64,000 bases of DNA from Daucus carota subsp. sativus. Lineage: Eukaryota; Streptophyta; Magnoliopsida; Apiales; Apiaceae. The notes beneath the pieces are model-generated. The model saw only the letters and a program-made list of their open reading frames with translations. It ran no database searches and was not told the origin of the DNA. The stretch is from assembly GCF_001625215.2 (NCBI RefSeq), contig NC_030385.2:36543598-36607597 (forward strand). Reading direction: 5' to 3'. A program made the position numbers and the translations under genes. Positions 37,743-51,169 of the stretch are shown in pieces (within the stretch, counting starts at the first letter, position 1; every line of letters begins with the position of its first letter).

Positions 37743-40700
37743 TACTAACAAATTTTGTTTAATTATTATTAATTGCATCTCTCACACTCTCACTTTCCAA
37801 TATTTAACTAAATTTGTTCTTACCTGGCTTTTTTTTTTATTGCAAACTCCTGCTCCTCTCCACATCCCCATTCATTCTCAAGTCTCAACTACGGTTGCAA
37901 TATCCCCTTTTTAATGCCACAATGTTATTGCTATGTTCCCCCAAATTCTTTTGCTAATATATCTACTGTACCGTGTACTCGAATCATTTTATACAAGGAG
38001 CAGTACATATCCGGATTATAATACTTTTTATATGATATTTTTTAATAATATTAATCTTAAATAATTATATAATTATTAATTATAATTTAACTTTTTAATT
38101 AATTTATTAGTTGCTTGGTATTGTTGATTAATTAACTAGATTGATTTTATTTTCATTTAAAAAGTTAGTTTTTATAATATTGTTTATATTATAAATAGTA
38201 ATAGAAATAATAACCATTCTTTTATCACTTATATTATAAAATTTAGAAAAAATTTCAATAATTTTATAAAGGGATTTTCTCATAAATACCTAAGTCCAAA
38301 ATTGTTTTTACAAAAATATTACATCATTTTAAAATATATTACAAAAATATCAAATTTTTGAAAATATTTGCAAAACCACAGTATGTAATCAGTTGTAGAC
38401 TCTAGATGCAATCATACTTGCAATCCCTATTGGTGTAAATTGCAATTAAGTGAAGTTGTATATAGTTGCAGAGTGTATTCTTGTATTTCTAAAAATTTCC
38501 GAAAGATAATGAAATCACAGAAAAATTTAGAAAAAAGTAATTTTTTTTGAAGAAAAAAAAGCTAGTTTTTTTATAAATTCTTTTTTATAAATAAAAAAAA
38601 AAAAAAAAAGCGAAGTGAAGGTATAACGGAGGGAGTATGATAGTAAATTAAAAAGAGTGGAGCAGGAGTGGGACAACCCAGCTCTCATTAGGTGAGCTAT
38701 ATACTTCAGTTGGTTTCTGGCATTCTGCTACTTGCTATTTTTACCAATACTGTTTCTTCAATTTATTACTAATATTTTGTAGCAATAATATCTCCTACAA
38801 TGATAATGAATACATCACGTTATCTCCTGTAAACAAATACTATAGTTCAGACGGATGCATCCATCAGTACAATACATCTGCGTTCACTCCACGGCTCCTT
38901 GGCTATTCATCGGGTTCTGTTATGCACATACATTGTAGATTGCACAAAGTAACTAAAAATTGTTTTTTGTTGCTACAGATGTGAATTGTGATCCATAGAC
39001 ATAAAAATACAGGTGAATCATATACAATATACATGCTCCATCATTGTTCAGCCTCCACTCATTCTGAATCGGAGATAAAATCAGGAATTATGATATTTAG
39101 AATTATTGATATAATATAATAATAAACATTTCGATAATAATAAAGTCATAGTCCAAAAAGTTATGTGTTTGGACTGTTTGGCTTAGCATAGAAGAATTGT
39201 TCATTACTTATAAGTGAAAAATTAATTATAAGTGATAAGTAACTTTTGTTTTATGTGTTTGGATAAATTTTTGATATTTATAATTTACTGAATATAAAAT
39301 TTATTAATATATTAATAAATTATCATAGATTATCTTTAAATCTGCATTCTAACCACTCATATTCTGATATATAATTAATTAATTGACTTATAAAATTATT
39401 ACAAAAATAAATTGATGGACTTAAAAACTCAGCTAAACGCTCTTATTATTTCCCGGTATTCCACCTGTGCACTGTATATAACGATAAGTAGGCAGTAAGA
39501 ATCTCTCGGAGGTTGAAATGTAGAAAATCACATGGCACACTCAACACAGAACCACAGACCAGAGGTGCCTGCTCCACATTACTGTATTTGTCAGGAAACA
39601 AAATCAATTGCACCCGGTAAAAGTACATAATTACTGAGACACATGCTCCACAGTACTACTATTACTACTATGTCTGAATCCCATGCTATGTTTAAGCACA
39701 ACTTATTGGAACTTTATCTATAGTGCAAGTAACCTTAAAGTCAAGATCCAGTTAATTCTCCAAAGTCAAAAGTGCAATCGAAGTTTTTGAGATCAAATGC
39801 AAAAAAGTCAAATCTTAACCCTCATTTTTTAAAAATTTAACTTTGCAATTCATGTACTATACAGTTGGCTGCCAAATTTTATTCCAACATGTGTTGCGCT
39901 TCGGATCGTGGCCTTGATTTGTACTTTACAGTCTAATTTCATACGGCCACTTGTTTCGATGAGAATTTATCTAATGGTCTCAGGCTAGAACTTAGAACTC
40001 AGAATTCTTAAAACTGAGATCCACTGCCTCTCAAGTTAGAACTCAAATTCTTAAAACTGAGATCCACTGCCACGGCAAAAATCGGTGACGGAATCAAGTC
40101 GGACTACATAAAATGATAAAATGCTAAAACTTGTTTACATGTGTAACTGGGAATAGGGGATTGGTTTAATTAATTTATGAAATAATAATCACTAACTCTA
40201 ACGAGAATGATAATCTTTTATTGGTGGATGAATAATATGTATTTACATCAATTCCACCAATAAAAATAAATCATGAAAGTTAGTGTTTATTGTGTTCTTT
40301 TGGACACACGTTAAAAAGATCGTTCATTTATTTATTGTGCGTACTACTAGAATTGTTTGATACTTTGATCAGATGGATTCTTGTGCTCATATTCAATAAC
40401 AACTCTCAATAATTGTTACTACCTGCCATCATCGATCTGTCAAAATTCATAAATGCAGTTTTTCTGTCTGTTATTTGATTGGGTCCTTAACACACGAAAG
40501 GAATTACACAGAAATGCAGGACGTATTCCTCTTGTAGAAGTACAACATTCTAGCACGACCAACGGTGATGTATATTTTGCAGAGAAAACCTATAAAACAT
40601 CACTCACATGATGATCTATGTCTTGTATTAAAATATAAAATGATACTGTACCCTTCATTTTACAGAGGTGTAAAATGTTTTTTAGACATTACCAAATGAT

Positions 40701-42944
40701 AAAAATGACTGAAATAAAATAATTGCCTTTATATAACAAAAAATTTTATAACCGGACATTCAACTTGTATGTCCCGTAACTTAGAAGCTTTATAATTTTA
40801 TAATGAAACAAAAAATTGTTTTTTTTTTCAATTAAGCAAACTTACACACTCATCTTATTGATGCTGAGACTCGAATAATGTGATTAAAATGGTGAATTCC
40901 AAAAGCATTCAGTAGTAGTATATATGATTGGCAAAATTCTATCTCCCTGTCTTCATCGTCCATGATTTACGTTTGCTAGCTGCACCAGGCTGGGAAGGAA
41001 ACTTGAATTGCTTTATTCCACAGAGAGGATGTTACGAATCAGAATAAACATAATTTACTGACAAGTCAAAGAGTACAAAAGCAATAGATGCATGTGACCC
41101 TGCATTTTCATATTCTGTAATTTACATTGTACAGATGAAGACAGTGGAGATTAAAAATGGCGAGTAAAAAAGGAATATTAGTAGCAACCGATTACGGAGG
41201 CAATGATTTAATAGCAATTCTCTGTTATTTTGACAAAAGTCTGGTGTCTTTAGGTGTCTTGGAAGATTCTTTCCCGGGCATCATCTCTGTCTGTCTTGAT
41301 AACAACATTTCTCTACATTCTTAAACTCTGTTGTATTTTGCCACCCACTTTTACTCACTTTCTTCTAAAAAATTTAGTTGGTTTCGGCTTATTTATGGGA
41401 ATTGGGACTGGTCTCCAACACACTCATTTAATTGGATTTCTATATGATTATGCGGTTGCTTGGTTCCTTTCAGTCTGAATTGCCCCACAGGGCCAGATTT
41501 GAGTGTCCTGCCATCTAAAATACAAAATGCCTGAACAATAATTTTACATCGGTTGATTTGGTAGTCAGAATCTTCTTTGAGTTTCTCAACCGATTTTGTA
41601 GAGTTATATTCATGTCTGAGGTGCCGTAGAGAATATGCTTTTAGCATCACGCTCCTGGATTTGAAGGTAATTGGGGGATGACCCCAGAAAACGACGAATC
41701 TGATGCACAAGACTCCTCAGTTGGAAAGATTATGATACAAACATGAAACAACCTTGCTATCTTTTTCAACAAAAAAACTGATTCCAAGTTTCATATATTA
41801 ACAGCATTCAAAATTTCCATGACAGATAATTGCCCATAATACACGTGATTTGCTTTAGATCAACTGTTTAATAAGTATGGGAAGAAAAAACCATTCAAGA
41901 GAGCATGGTCCCTGGAGCACTAGTTGACCTCAAAACTTGACCAATGGTCACACATTCGATTGACCCCTTTTTTTGTCCATCTGATTTCCTGCTACTGGAT
42001 CCTCTTTAGCCGTCGAAAGAAAAGGCATGCGAGTTAGAAGGGTCATACAATTCTTTTTCACGGTTTGAATCAAAAATGAGGGAAAATGATGGAGCATCCA
42101 AATGAATCTCAAATGACACGTGTCATGATTTAATTGACTACAACTCTATTGAATACAATGGACCCCCTGCATATACAATGATTTCATCAATTAAAACATT
42201 TCATCCAGAAAGAATTTTATGTATCCAATTTCGGTGCTCTAGCATTACTCAAAAAATTAGTGCACTAAATGTTAACGAACCCATCAATTAGCAAAGATAT
42301 AAGGATTAGGTTCTTCCAGCATTAAAAAAACAAAGATCACAGAACCGCACTAAATCACCATGTTGCACTTATCTTTTGTCGATACGGATCCTGGGATGGA
42401 TTAGATTAACATTAAGCAAAATACTCAAGGCATATAAGCTAGAGTTATGAGAAAACACCAAGTCCAGCCAAGCAACTACAAAACTTATCGACATTCATAT
42501 AACTGAAGCTGGTATTAAAAATTAAAATTATTGCTTCCCCGTTTAAATCCCAACTCACATAGGTATCTGATAATTATCCATCAATTCAGATGTCAAACAG
42601 AGAAGTTTTCATAGCTGGCATTCCAAGATGTAATCAAAGCAAACAGATCCTCCATATCATATAGTATTATATTGGAAAATCATATAAGGTTGTGCATGAG
42701 AAATTCTTTAATGAGAGGACATAGTAAACCTGGATGTGAATTAAGCAGATCTCATCATACAAGGAAACCCGACACTGAAGCCAATATGTTTGAGCAATGT
42801 AGAACATAGAAAACTAGGATGTCATTGTAACAATGTGTGCAACACAAACATATATCTGAACTACTAGTACTAAGTAACAATTGAATGATTAACAAATAGA
42901 GAAACCTAAAATCATAAAACAATAGATATAAACATGCATGTTTG
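37743..42944. other. Long gene-poor stretch
   Basis: No gene could be recognised over 5.2 kb. Contents seen: an orphan right Stowaway end near 38622-38637 (ACGGAGGGAGTA); a decayed CTGTTTGGCTTAGC-type MITE about 39172-39440; a partial duplication at 39992-40071 (two about 37-bp copies of TTAGAACTCA...GATCCACTGCC, 44 bp apart); a MITE end TTGTGTTCTTTTGGACACACG near 40289 resembling 54417-54438; and two opposing short open frames near 41157-41710 of unknown meaning. The rest is AT-rich and blank. Confidence 0.45.
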
Positions 42945-44077
42945 CTAAGTTACCTCCAATTTGCTTCTTCCATAATGACGATTAGAGGTGTCATTCTCCT
43001 GCACTTGTTCAAAACCATCAAACGAGACAATTAGTGACTCCGTGTATCTCAAAGTTGCAAGAACCTCGTATTCTCTACCTCTATAAAATCTAAGTTCTTT
43101 CTTCTCAGAGTCATACAAGTGCCAAGTTTGATCGAATGACATGCCTCCATGAAACTGTCCAACTCCCAAATAACCAGAGAGCCACATTTCCCAATCATCC
43201 TTCACACTGAATCTTTTCGTCCAAGAAATTCTGTCCGATACATCATCCAACGTCCATAAATCAACTCCAACTAGTACCCCGTCATCACCAACGGATTCAA
43301 ACATCATAGCAACACAACCTTCGTAATCCAAAACATCCGACCTCTTTCTCCCCCCAAAATCTATAGGAAATAAAACTTCTCAAAACACCTCTTCATGAAA
43401 ATCAAATGACACCAACTTATAATCACAATCCAAATATAACACCCCGTTTACAACACAATCAATTTGCCCATACGGGTTACACTTCCACTTGCTCAGAACA
43501 GGATCCTGAAATTGCCTCCAACAATCGGCCTTACTCGAATACACCTGCACAGCTGGCACATGATCATCCAAATCCTCGTACACAAACCTAACAACCTTAT
43601 AATCATCCGAAACACTATCATAGCCAAACCCTAACCGATAAGCACGCGTGGCGCTGCCACGTGTAGAGCCCAAACTCTCTTCCACATATTAGTACACGGA
43701 TTCCACAAACACACCTCCGCACCATGCATAGTGTCCAAACATACAATCCCATTACAAGTACCAACAACAAGAACATGTGTAACAAAACACCATGGCATAA
43801 CAACACAGTTGATGTGTATTAGAGAGTCGTTCATATCTAGTGCAACTTGTTCGTGCGGATATTCGATAACGAGTAGCGTTGGTTTAGTCTTGGAAGCGAG
43901 TAATGCGAAGTTGAGGTGAGATTTGATGAAGCTAGGGTTTGAGATTAAGGAGAGCCATGATTTGCAGACCGACTTGCATCGGAGCAATGATTTCGCCGGA
44001 AGGCGGAGAAGTATTTCGGTGACGAGTTCGGGCGGTAAAGAGTCGGCGGAGTGCGCCATGATAAGAGAATTTGTCAA
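42945..44077 (-). pseudogene. F-box protein gene, disrupted
   Basis: The intact N-terminal frame 44077 to about 43690 has an F-box at residues 13-55 (LPPELVTEILLRLPAKSLLR, CKSVCKSWLSLI) and the start of an F-box-associated domain (NGIVCLDT, CLWNPCTNMWKR). Then the frame shifts: the continuation (YRLGFGYDSVSDDYKVVRF) is in another frame from about 43685. That frame is cut by an in-frame TGA at 43382-43380, after HEEVF. The same frame resumes with EVLFPIDFGG, DYEGCVAMMFE and continues to 42945. So there are two lesions, one frameshift and one nonsense. No intron of workable length explains the first (the only GT-AG choice is 45 nt). A functional copy would be a substrate adaptor of SCF ubiquitin ligases. 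Sequencing error is the alternative. Confidence 0.85.
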
Positions 44078-45066
44078 TCTACGGGGCGGCTCCGCCGCGG
44101 TGATGCCTTGATTAAAGATGAAGGGGAAAATTAGCGCAGAGGCTCTTGGCCATGATGGATGATGAGTGATGACTATATGTATTTGGATTGGGCTAGAATA
44201 TTCTGGGCCTGTTTAACTGAATTATATTTCGGGTTCTATTTTTCAGGAGCATTAGTGACTTGAAATTCCATAATTTTAAATTTACCATGTGGTTTCTTCA
44301 AGAATCCCTCGAAATCATTTGCATGCCGGAAATATAAACAAAAGTACCGGTCACCAAATAGCAAGTTGTCAGAAACCGGTACAACAATTATCAGGGGACT
44401 GGGGACATTTTGATGATCCTTGAGAATGAGAATCGGAAATGTGACATGGAGATTAATAATTCAAAATGTATAAAATGAGTGATTTATTGTTAATTGGAGT
44501 CCCATATATCGAAATTGTTTATCCGACGGCATTAAATAGATGCGTTAATCATGAACCAAACGTTGCAGGAATGATCTATCCAATAAATGTCATTGAGGTT
44601 CCCATTCTATATAACAAAATTGCTAATCAAAATACTAACACATAGATTTGAGATTCCGATTCTTGTTAAACGGATTCGATAATTATGAACCAAACGTCCC
44701 TTGTTCGTCGCAACTCTGCAACCCATGCCATCTTCTTATCAACATGTTTCCTTGAGTTGTTGAACAACATACTTATCTAATAAATTCACCATGAGCAACA
44801 CACATACTTCAGTTCTCATTCATTTCTTTTACATTTCAATGAATTTTCTTGACGGATTCAGTCTGATAATTATCTGCAGAATTTTATTCTGTTGCAGTAT
44901 TATACGGTAATTGTTACAGCGCTTATACATGTAGCACCAACAAAACTCACATTCACACATTATCTGTTACAACATGATCGTCCACCTTTCTAACAAAAAA
45001 TAAAACAAATTTTAGTATCACACAGCAAACTGGAGGTAGATATATATAGACATATATTCCATAATC
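44078..45066. other. Intergenic between F-box relic and RPT2-like gene
   Basis: The left part is the former promoter of the F-box gene; the right 100-200 bases are probably the RPT2-like 3'UTR. Nothing else recognised. Confidence 0.4.
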
Positions 45067-48000
45067 TTAAGAGATGGAGAATCTTCTTCTCCTTGGCTTG
45101 GTGAGGTCTACACCAACATCATCGATATGAGATGTATCTTTGGATCCATGCTTGAAAGGATTGAGCTTTCCCAGAGTCTTTGACATCGATGAAAAGAACT
45201 TGGTTTGCTTTTTTACACCTTTAGTTGCAGCAGATGTAGTCCCTAGAGAATTACTACTACCACTCTTCTGCATATCTGAAAGGTACATCTTCATTTTCAG
45301 TAGCTCGGTTCTTAGTGCCTCATTTTCTCTAGCTAACGACACGTCAGCCTGCAATTGATTTCTTGTAGAAATTGCATCAGGAGCTTTTCGGTCATCTACA
45401 CCACTTCTGATCTTTAACTGATCATAGTATAGTGCGTGAAGAACGATCTGTACAGGTAATCTTTTGTTTTGTGATGCATGGAGCCTTGCATCGTATGATA
45501 GCTTTAGTGGATCCATTACACTGCACACTTTCTCCCGCTCTATCTCGTCTAGGTTTGGATGAGCCTGCATGTATTAATTCAGTGTTCAGGTTCTCAACTC
45601 AAACTTATATTAATGGTCTCAGATCCTGATGTACTAGTAAAAGAAAGCCTACTATGCATACTAAGCCCTCCAAACATCTGATGGTTTTATGGTTTTAGGA
45701 TATTGTAACATGGCATGCTTTTGATAAAACAGCCATTCTAGCCTATTGAATGACCACACTATATAGTTGCATCCATATATAAGTCTTCTCTGCTAAAATA
45801 TTTTAGATTGAACATCAATACTCCAATTCTGATGCGGAAGGATAAATAATTTCATGCGGAAATAAGGTTGTTGATCAAGTGAAATTATTTCAAGTGCATG
45901 TGCAACTGAATTCAGAGCAGTGGTATATACGATTGTTACCTTCAAATAGATGTCAATGGCCCTGTACAGATCATCATCTACCTTTCTAGCAGCTTTAGGC
46001 ACCAAATTAGCAATCCCATTAAACTTAGATATACTGAGTTCGCTGTGGACTGCAATTTCACCTAAATAAGCATCAACTGTCTTGGCCACCCTCTGTGTAG
46101 CCGCAGAACAAACCTCCTTAAAATCACCTCCATTGAAGACAGCAACATTCTTCTCCTTATCAACAAACCCCGCTATGATCCTCCTCACACTTTCCAAATC
46201 AAACAGTTTTTCCCCATCATAAGTATATGATGTGATCAGCAGATCATCTACTGTAACATGCTCTAGTATTGCCGAGATCCTTTTCTCTAGCTCTGTTTTG
46301 CAACTGTTTGATGCTCCCAAGAAAATTGCAGTTCGAAGAAGGCAACACATGAAACTTATGGGGAAAACTGCCTTGTCAGGAGGCAAGAGCGCAACAATAC
46401 TCTCAAGAAGCTCGCGCTGCTGGACTCTGATGTTGCTGGACTCCTGCTTGATAGCATTGCTGCCAGAATGATCACGCACCAGATCTGGAAGTGATCTTTC
46501 TGTATAGGTTATTATTGCACTGGCTATCGTCAACCCTTTAGCGCCACGGCCTTTCATTGAAGTAATGACCTTCCCAAAGAAACATATGTCTAATATGGAC
46601 AATTCTTCTGTCCACCAATTTGGAGGTGAACGGCTTGGAAAATTCGCCTCGTTACAAGCCTACACCAGTTTAAGTTTCAGATTAATTTATTTACACATCC
46701 ATGTATGTAAAATAAACCAAAAAAACAGATCACATAAACAATAAATAGCTAAACTTGGTTTATGATGATATGATTCTGCTTCTATCACAATTTCACAATA
46801 ATCTGCATGTAAGTACCTATCAAGTCTTGATCTATACTGGTATGTGTACAAGTGCTAGATTAGAGGATCAACAAATTTCTAGAAAAAAATTCTTTACAGA
46901 AAATAAGGGTGAGTCTGCACACATTGAGATGTTTCTCAGTTCATGCTATTTGCTAAAGCGGGAGCCTTGTGCACTGCATACAACATAATATTTTTTGAAT
47001 CCTCTTAATTCATTGAAATGGCCTTTTTCTAATTGAGTTGTGTTATGCCTATTATATCCAAACCTTATACATACACATACAGATATGAGATATGCATGAA
47101 GATTACTGCATACAGATTGACGGATTTTATTATAATATACAGAGACTAATTAATATGTAGGATTATAGAAGTAGTACCTTAGTAGTAGCGACATCAACAC
47201 ATCTTTTTATGATATTCAGATCTTCAGCCAAAGGAAGAAGATTTTCACAAGATTTCAAGACGACAAGTGCACCAGAAAGGCTTGTCAAAGCAACTTGACT
47301 AAGAAAATCCTCTGTCCGGCCAGCCAAGTTACCATCACAGTACTTGTCGTTCATCTGAAGATACTCGGATGCACAACGGAGAGCTGCTACGTTGTGGACT
47401 GTGATCTCAAAATTAACACCATAGCAGAACTTGGCTGCTTTTTCGAAAATCTCAGCTCCTCCTGGTATATCTGATAGATCAATTCTTTCCAACTCTGTTC
47501 CATCTTTCTTGTCCATTATCAATTTTCGTATGTAGTTGCTCTTTGCCACAAGCATGAACTGTAAAAATACAAACACAAAAGCCATTATTTAATAATTAAA
47601 ATTTATATGTTCATGTATACCTAAAAGATCACTCAACTTGACCGCACAAACACGTATTTAATGTTATTTCCACCTAAACCAGTTTAGCGTACAAACTTAA
47701 AGCGTCAAGAGGATGGTTTACGACAATCATATTACTACGTAAGGTTATTTCCATTGAAACCAGTTTATAACACGTATGTAAGGTTATTTCGACGGTCATG
47801 CTGGTATTAATAACCATATTAAGCGATATTAAGCCGTTGGTTCTCCTCAAATCTTAAAGTGCTAAAAAAGAGCCTACGAGAATTATATTTTACGAAAATC
47901 ATATTGTATTCTAACGAGTTATATTCATGCTAAGATCACTAATAATTTAACAGCATCAACAAATGATATAATAAGATGAATCATATGCACCTTATGAAGA

Positions 48001-48217
48001 TTAAAAGAGGCTCCACCGACTTCAACAAGAAGATCAGTTGGAATTTCTTGAGAGAACACCCTGCAATCAAACATAAAAAAGCATAATTAATGATGTATCA
48101 TTAACTATAACAACATACTTAATGAGCACTACTCAATACATACCATTGGTTAGTTCTTTCCATGGCAAGAGAGAGTCTAGTAGCAGTGTTCTTAAATGTG
48201 GCAGTGCTTGCTGCCAT
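45067..48217 (-). CDS. RPT2: Root phototropism protein 2-like (BTB/NPH3)
   Basis: Exons 48217-48144, 48060-47991, 47558-47178, 46659-45940 and 45564-45067 total 1743 nt, 580 aa; all introns are GT-AG and in frame. N-terminal BTB/POZ domain about residues 28-135 (WVFSQEIPTDLLVEVGG, FNLHKFMLVAKSNYIRK). NPH3 domain about 200-490 (NWWTEELSILDICFF; SYDARLHASQNKRLP). Coiled coil about 505-540 (ENEALRTELLKMKMYLSDMQ). Basic tail ending RRRRFSIS. The whole layout and tail match RPT2 closely. RPT2 binds phototropins and NPH3 at the plasma membrane and acts in blue-light phototropism, leaf positioning and adaptation. The tail serines (578, 580) sit in a basic context like the 14-3-3 site reported for RPT2. 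Start chosen as the first ATG after the TATA box. Confidence 0.95.
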
Positions 48218-48321
48218 ATACTGTGTATATGTAATATGTGAAGGTAGATATTAGTGAAGGAGAGAAAATGACTTAGAAGATAAAGAGTATCTTCGGATTA
48301 AAGTTGAGATAGTGCTTTAGG

Positions 48322-48331
48322 TTTATATATA
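48322..48331 (-). promoter_or_regulatory. RPT2: TATA box of the RPT2-like gene
   Basis: The minus strand reads TATATATAAA, about 105-115 bases upstream of the ATG, implying a leader of about 75-80 bases. Confidence 0.6.
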
Positions 48332-49893
48332 GATAGAAGAACAGAGTGATATGTGAAGTTAACTTGGATAGATAATCATGGATAGTGTGAGTGTGTGTCT
48401 TTGTAATTCACTTTTAGTAAATCTGGGTTTTTGAGCTTTAGTGATAAGGTGTGTGATACTGTCTCCAGTTACGTGAACCCAACTTTATTTACGTGACCCT
48501 TGTCTAACTTTACTTTTTTCGGTTTCTGATTGACCCTTTCCGAATTGTTAGGTGCTTTCAATTCATTCTTGTTTCTGTCACCTCACCTCCGCCTTCACTT
48601 CGTCATTTACTAATTATTTTGTACTTGAAAATAATAGAACGGTATCTCGCGTATCCCGCTTATATCTCGTTTAACCTAATCGATGCGGAATAATCTTTTC
48701 GTACAGATTTTTTCATCTATGTAATTTATCGGTTACTGAAAATTGAAATTTTAGGGGATAAATTCTGCACTTTGAGTTTCTACTTGATTTATGTGGCATG
48801 CGAGTTTCTGTTGGTCATAGTAACTTGATGGAGAGTGCAAGAGAACACAACAAAAGAGATTAATTGCGCTCTTCTCCAGCCAATAGAAAACAGCGTCCAA
48901 CTCCAAGCAAGATGCACATACAAACGGCAGCCGAGTCATTAACCCGTTGTTATTACGGAAATTTAAATACTCAAACACACGTATTTCGAGAATGAGTAAT
49001 ATCCGCCCGCAGATAAAATGATTAAGAAATGAGTGCAACCTAATCACATTAGCTGCATCCTCCACTCGATGCCAAACACGATCGTGAACAAGCAGGCAAC
49101 AAAGCGGGCTCCAAATTGGAATGATCTGGGCGAGTCCGTCTCAGCCACTCAAACAAGTGGTGCCTATTTCTCCACCAACTCCAACCACAGAAAAATGTCT
49201 CAACTCGCAATCTAGTCATAAACCCTCCCATTTCTCCAACTCATCCGGGCCCCACGTATCGTCTTTTGACATGTTCCGATGTTGGGCCGCCTTGTAGCTT
49301 GTTTTTCTACGACCCTTCCACGCATACGTACGACTCGTGTAATATAAGATGAGGATAATGCTGGTGCGGGCCATTACAGTATCTGTTTGTTACCAATCAC
49401 AAGCTGACACGTTGCATTCTCTGTATTCTCTTTGTACAGAATATACGCTGACGTGCATTATCTGTACTCTCCGTATTATTCCACCACAGTTTATTCTCTG
49501 CGGTCTGCATAATTGATATTCTATGTATTCATGTTCTGCAGTTCTGGTCCATGCATTATGATTAGTACAACGTACAAAATGGATGAAAAGCTATGGACCT
49601 TGCAGATACTAAAGTTCCAGAGTTTCATGATTTTGGACTTCAAAAACGATAACATAAGATGCATTCTGCATTCCTAGGTTGTTCATCCCCTGAAATTCTG
49701 AGTTTTTTGTATTTGTTTTTCAATAATTGTTAAAAATCTGAGTGTTTTTTCTGAAATTCTTGAAGCCGACTAGTGATGGTATGTATCAGGTGCAACCTTA
49801 AACAATGATTCGTGCACGAATCATATTCTTTGGTCTCATGATAATAGTTCATACAATTTTTGCGGATGTTTTAGTTATAAAATATATACCCTT
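48332..49893. other. RPT2-like upstream region; no gene recognised
   Basis: Promoter side of the RPT2-like gene. The stretch 48850-49330 is less AT-rich and has short open frames on both strands (48751-49065, 49033-49231), but no product could be recognised. It may contain an untranslated or old gene fragment. Confidence 0.4.
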
Positions 49894-51054
49894 TTACTAA
49901 AAGAGTTATTAACCAAAAAACCCAATCAACTTGTCAAATTTTTGCTAAAAAACCTTTAAACTTCTGCTTTCTTTAACAACCCCAATAAACTTTATTAAAA
50001 ATATAAAAATAAATACAAAATAAACCATGGTTGAATCTATCAATGTGACTTGTCATTTATCTTTCCTTGATTTGTATCTTTTGATACACGTGTGTGCCAC
50101 ATAGCGCCTAGTCATTTACAGGAATAATTTATAATATGATATTTGTAGGTTTAAATTTATAAATTAAAATGAAAACAAGTGAAGATGTGTGATATTGGCA
50201 GATTATTATAAAGGCTGAGTTGATGTTCGAAATAAATTCATGCGGTTATCATTTTGACGTAATCAGATGGTATGCGAAAAGATTACCAGATGGGGTGTTA
50301 TTTCTGACTCCATTCAATACAAAATTCAGGAGATAGAACGGCTTTTTTATGTTTTCCTGAGTTCACAGGTTTTGTTGGGGTGTCTCACACGACTAATTTT
50401 TATAAAGTTTTAAGGGGTGTTTGTTAAGAGTTGCTCGGGACTATTGATTGGACAGAGTATATAGTTGAGTAATTTGTTTGTATTTTGGTAGATTGTTTGT
50501 ACTAAGTGGTTAAAATATGTCTTACTCAATTGGGAGTTCCTATTCTGCTGCTTGATGTGTTGCGCGGCTGCACCTGAAACTTGGTTAACTGTTTATGCTC
50601 GAGTAGCTAAGCAGGGATTTCACACATTAATATACACCATAAGATAGATTTTTTCTACATAGAAAATCAACCACGTAGAAACGAGGTGGATGAGATGCCT
50701 CAGAGCCTTCAATCGCAATAACTATGGTGGGAAAGCAGTTCTCAAGTCTGTTCATTGTCTGAATGAGAGCCTATTACTTCCCTGTCTTAATGAGCAGCCG
50801 ATCAACCATCTTAAAACTTATTTTAGTGTGTGCTGATTTTTCGGTTATTTTCTTTGATTAATTGTAATCAATTTACCACATAGGATATGTGATGATCATG
50901 GTTAGTCCACAACAGCTATAAGTAATTCTAGTTAAATGTTTTTCAAAGATTTAATAAAGTTTATTGGGGTTATTGGTGAAAAAAAGGTTCATAGGTTTTT
51001 TGGCAAAAAAATGACAAGTTAGTTGGGTTTTTTGGTTAATAGCTCTTGCTAAAA
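49894..51054. mobile_element. Mutator-like element, 1143 bp, 9-bp TSD
   Basis: Element 49903-51045 with terminal inverted repeats of about 90 bp. Left begins GAGTTATTAACCAAAAAACC; right is the complement of GAGCTATTAACCAAAAAACC; and CCCCAATAAACTTTATTAAA lies near the inner end of each arm. The flanks TTACTAAAA (49894-49902) and TTGCTAAAA (51046-51054) form a 9-bp duplication with one mismatch, as expected for the Mutator superfamily. The interior is about 950 bp, is less AT-rich than the surroundings in places (about 50660-50830), and does not encode a recognisable transposase. It is non-autonomous and may carry captured host sequence. Confidence 0.8.
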
Positions 51055-51169
51055 TTATGAGTTATTTTGAATTATAATTTAATCAATTTATCTTTTTTTA
51101 CCAAGCACCGAACATGCATAAAAGTTTAACAAGAAAAGGATTAAAGCGTCAATAACCATAAATTCAATA

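Noticed and set aside
43640..43684. A 45-nt GT-AG intron that would repair the F-box frameshift
   Set aside because: Far below the normal minimum plant intron length (about 70 nt), and the region within matches coding sequence; a frameshift is the simpler reading.
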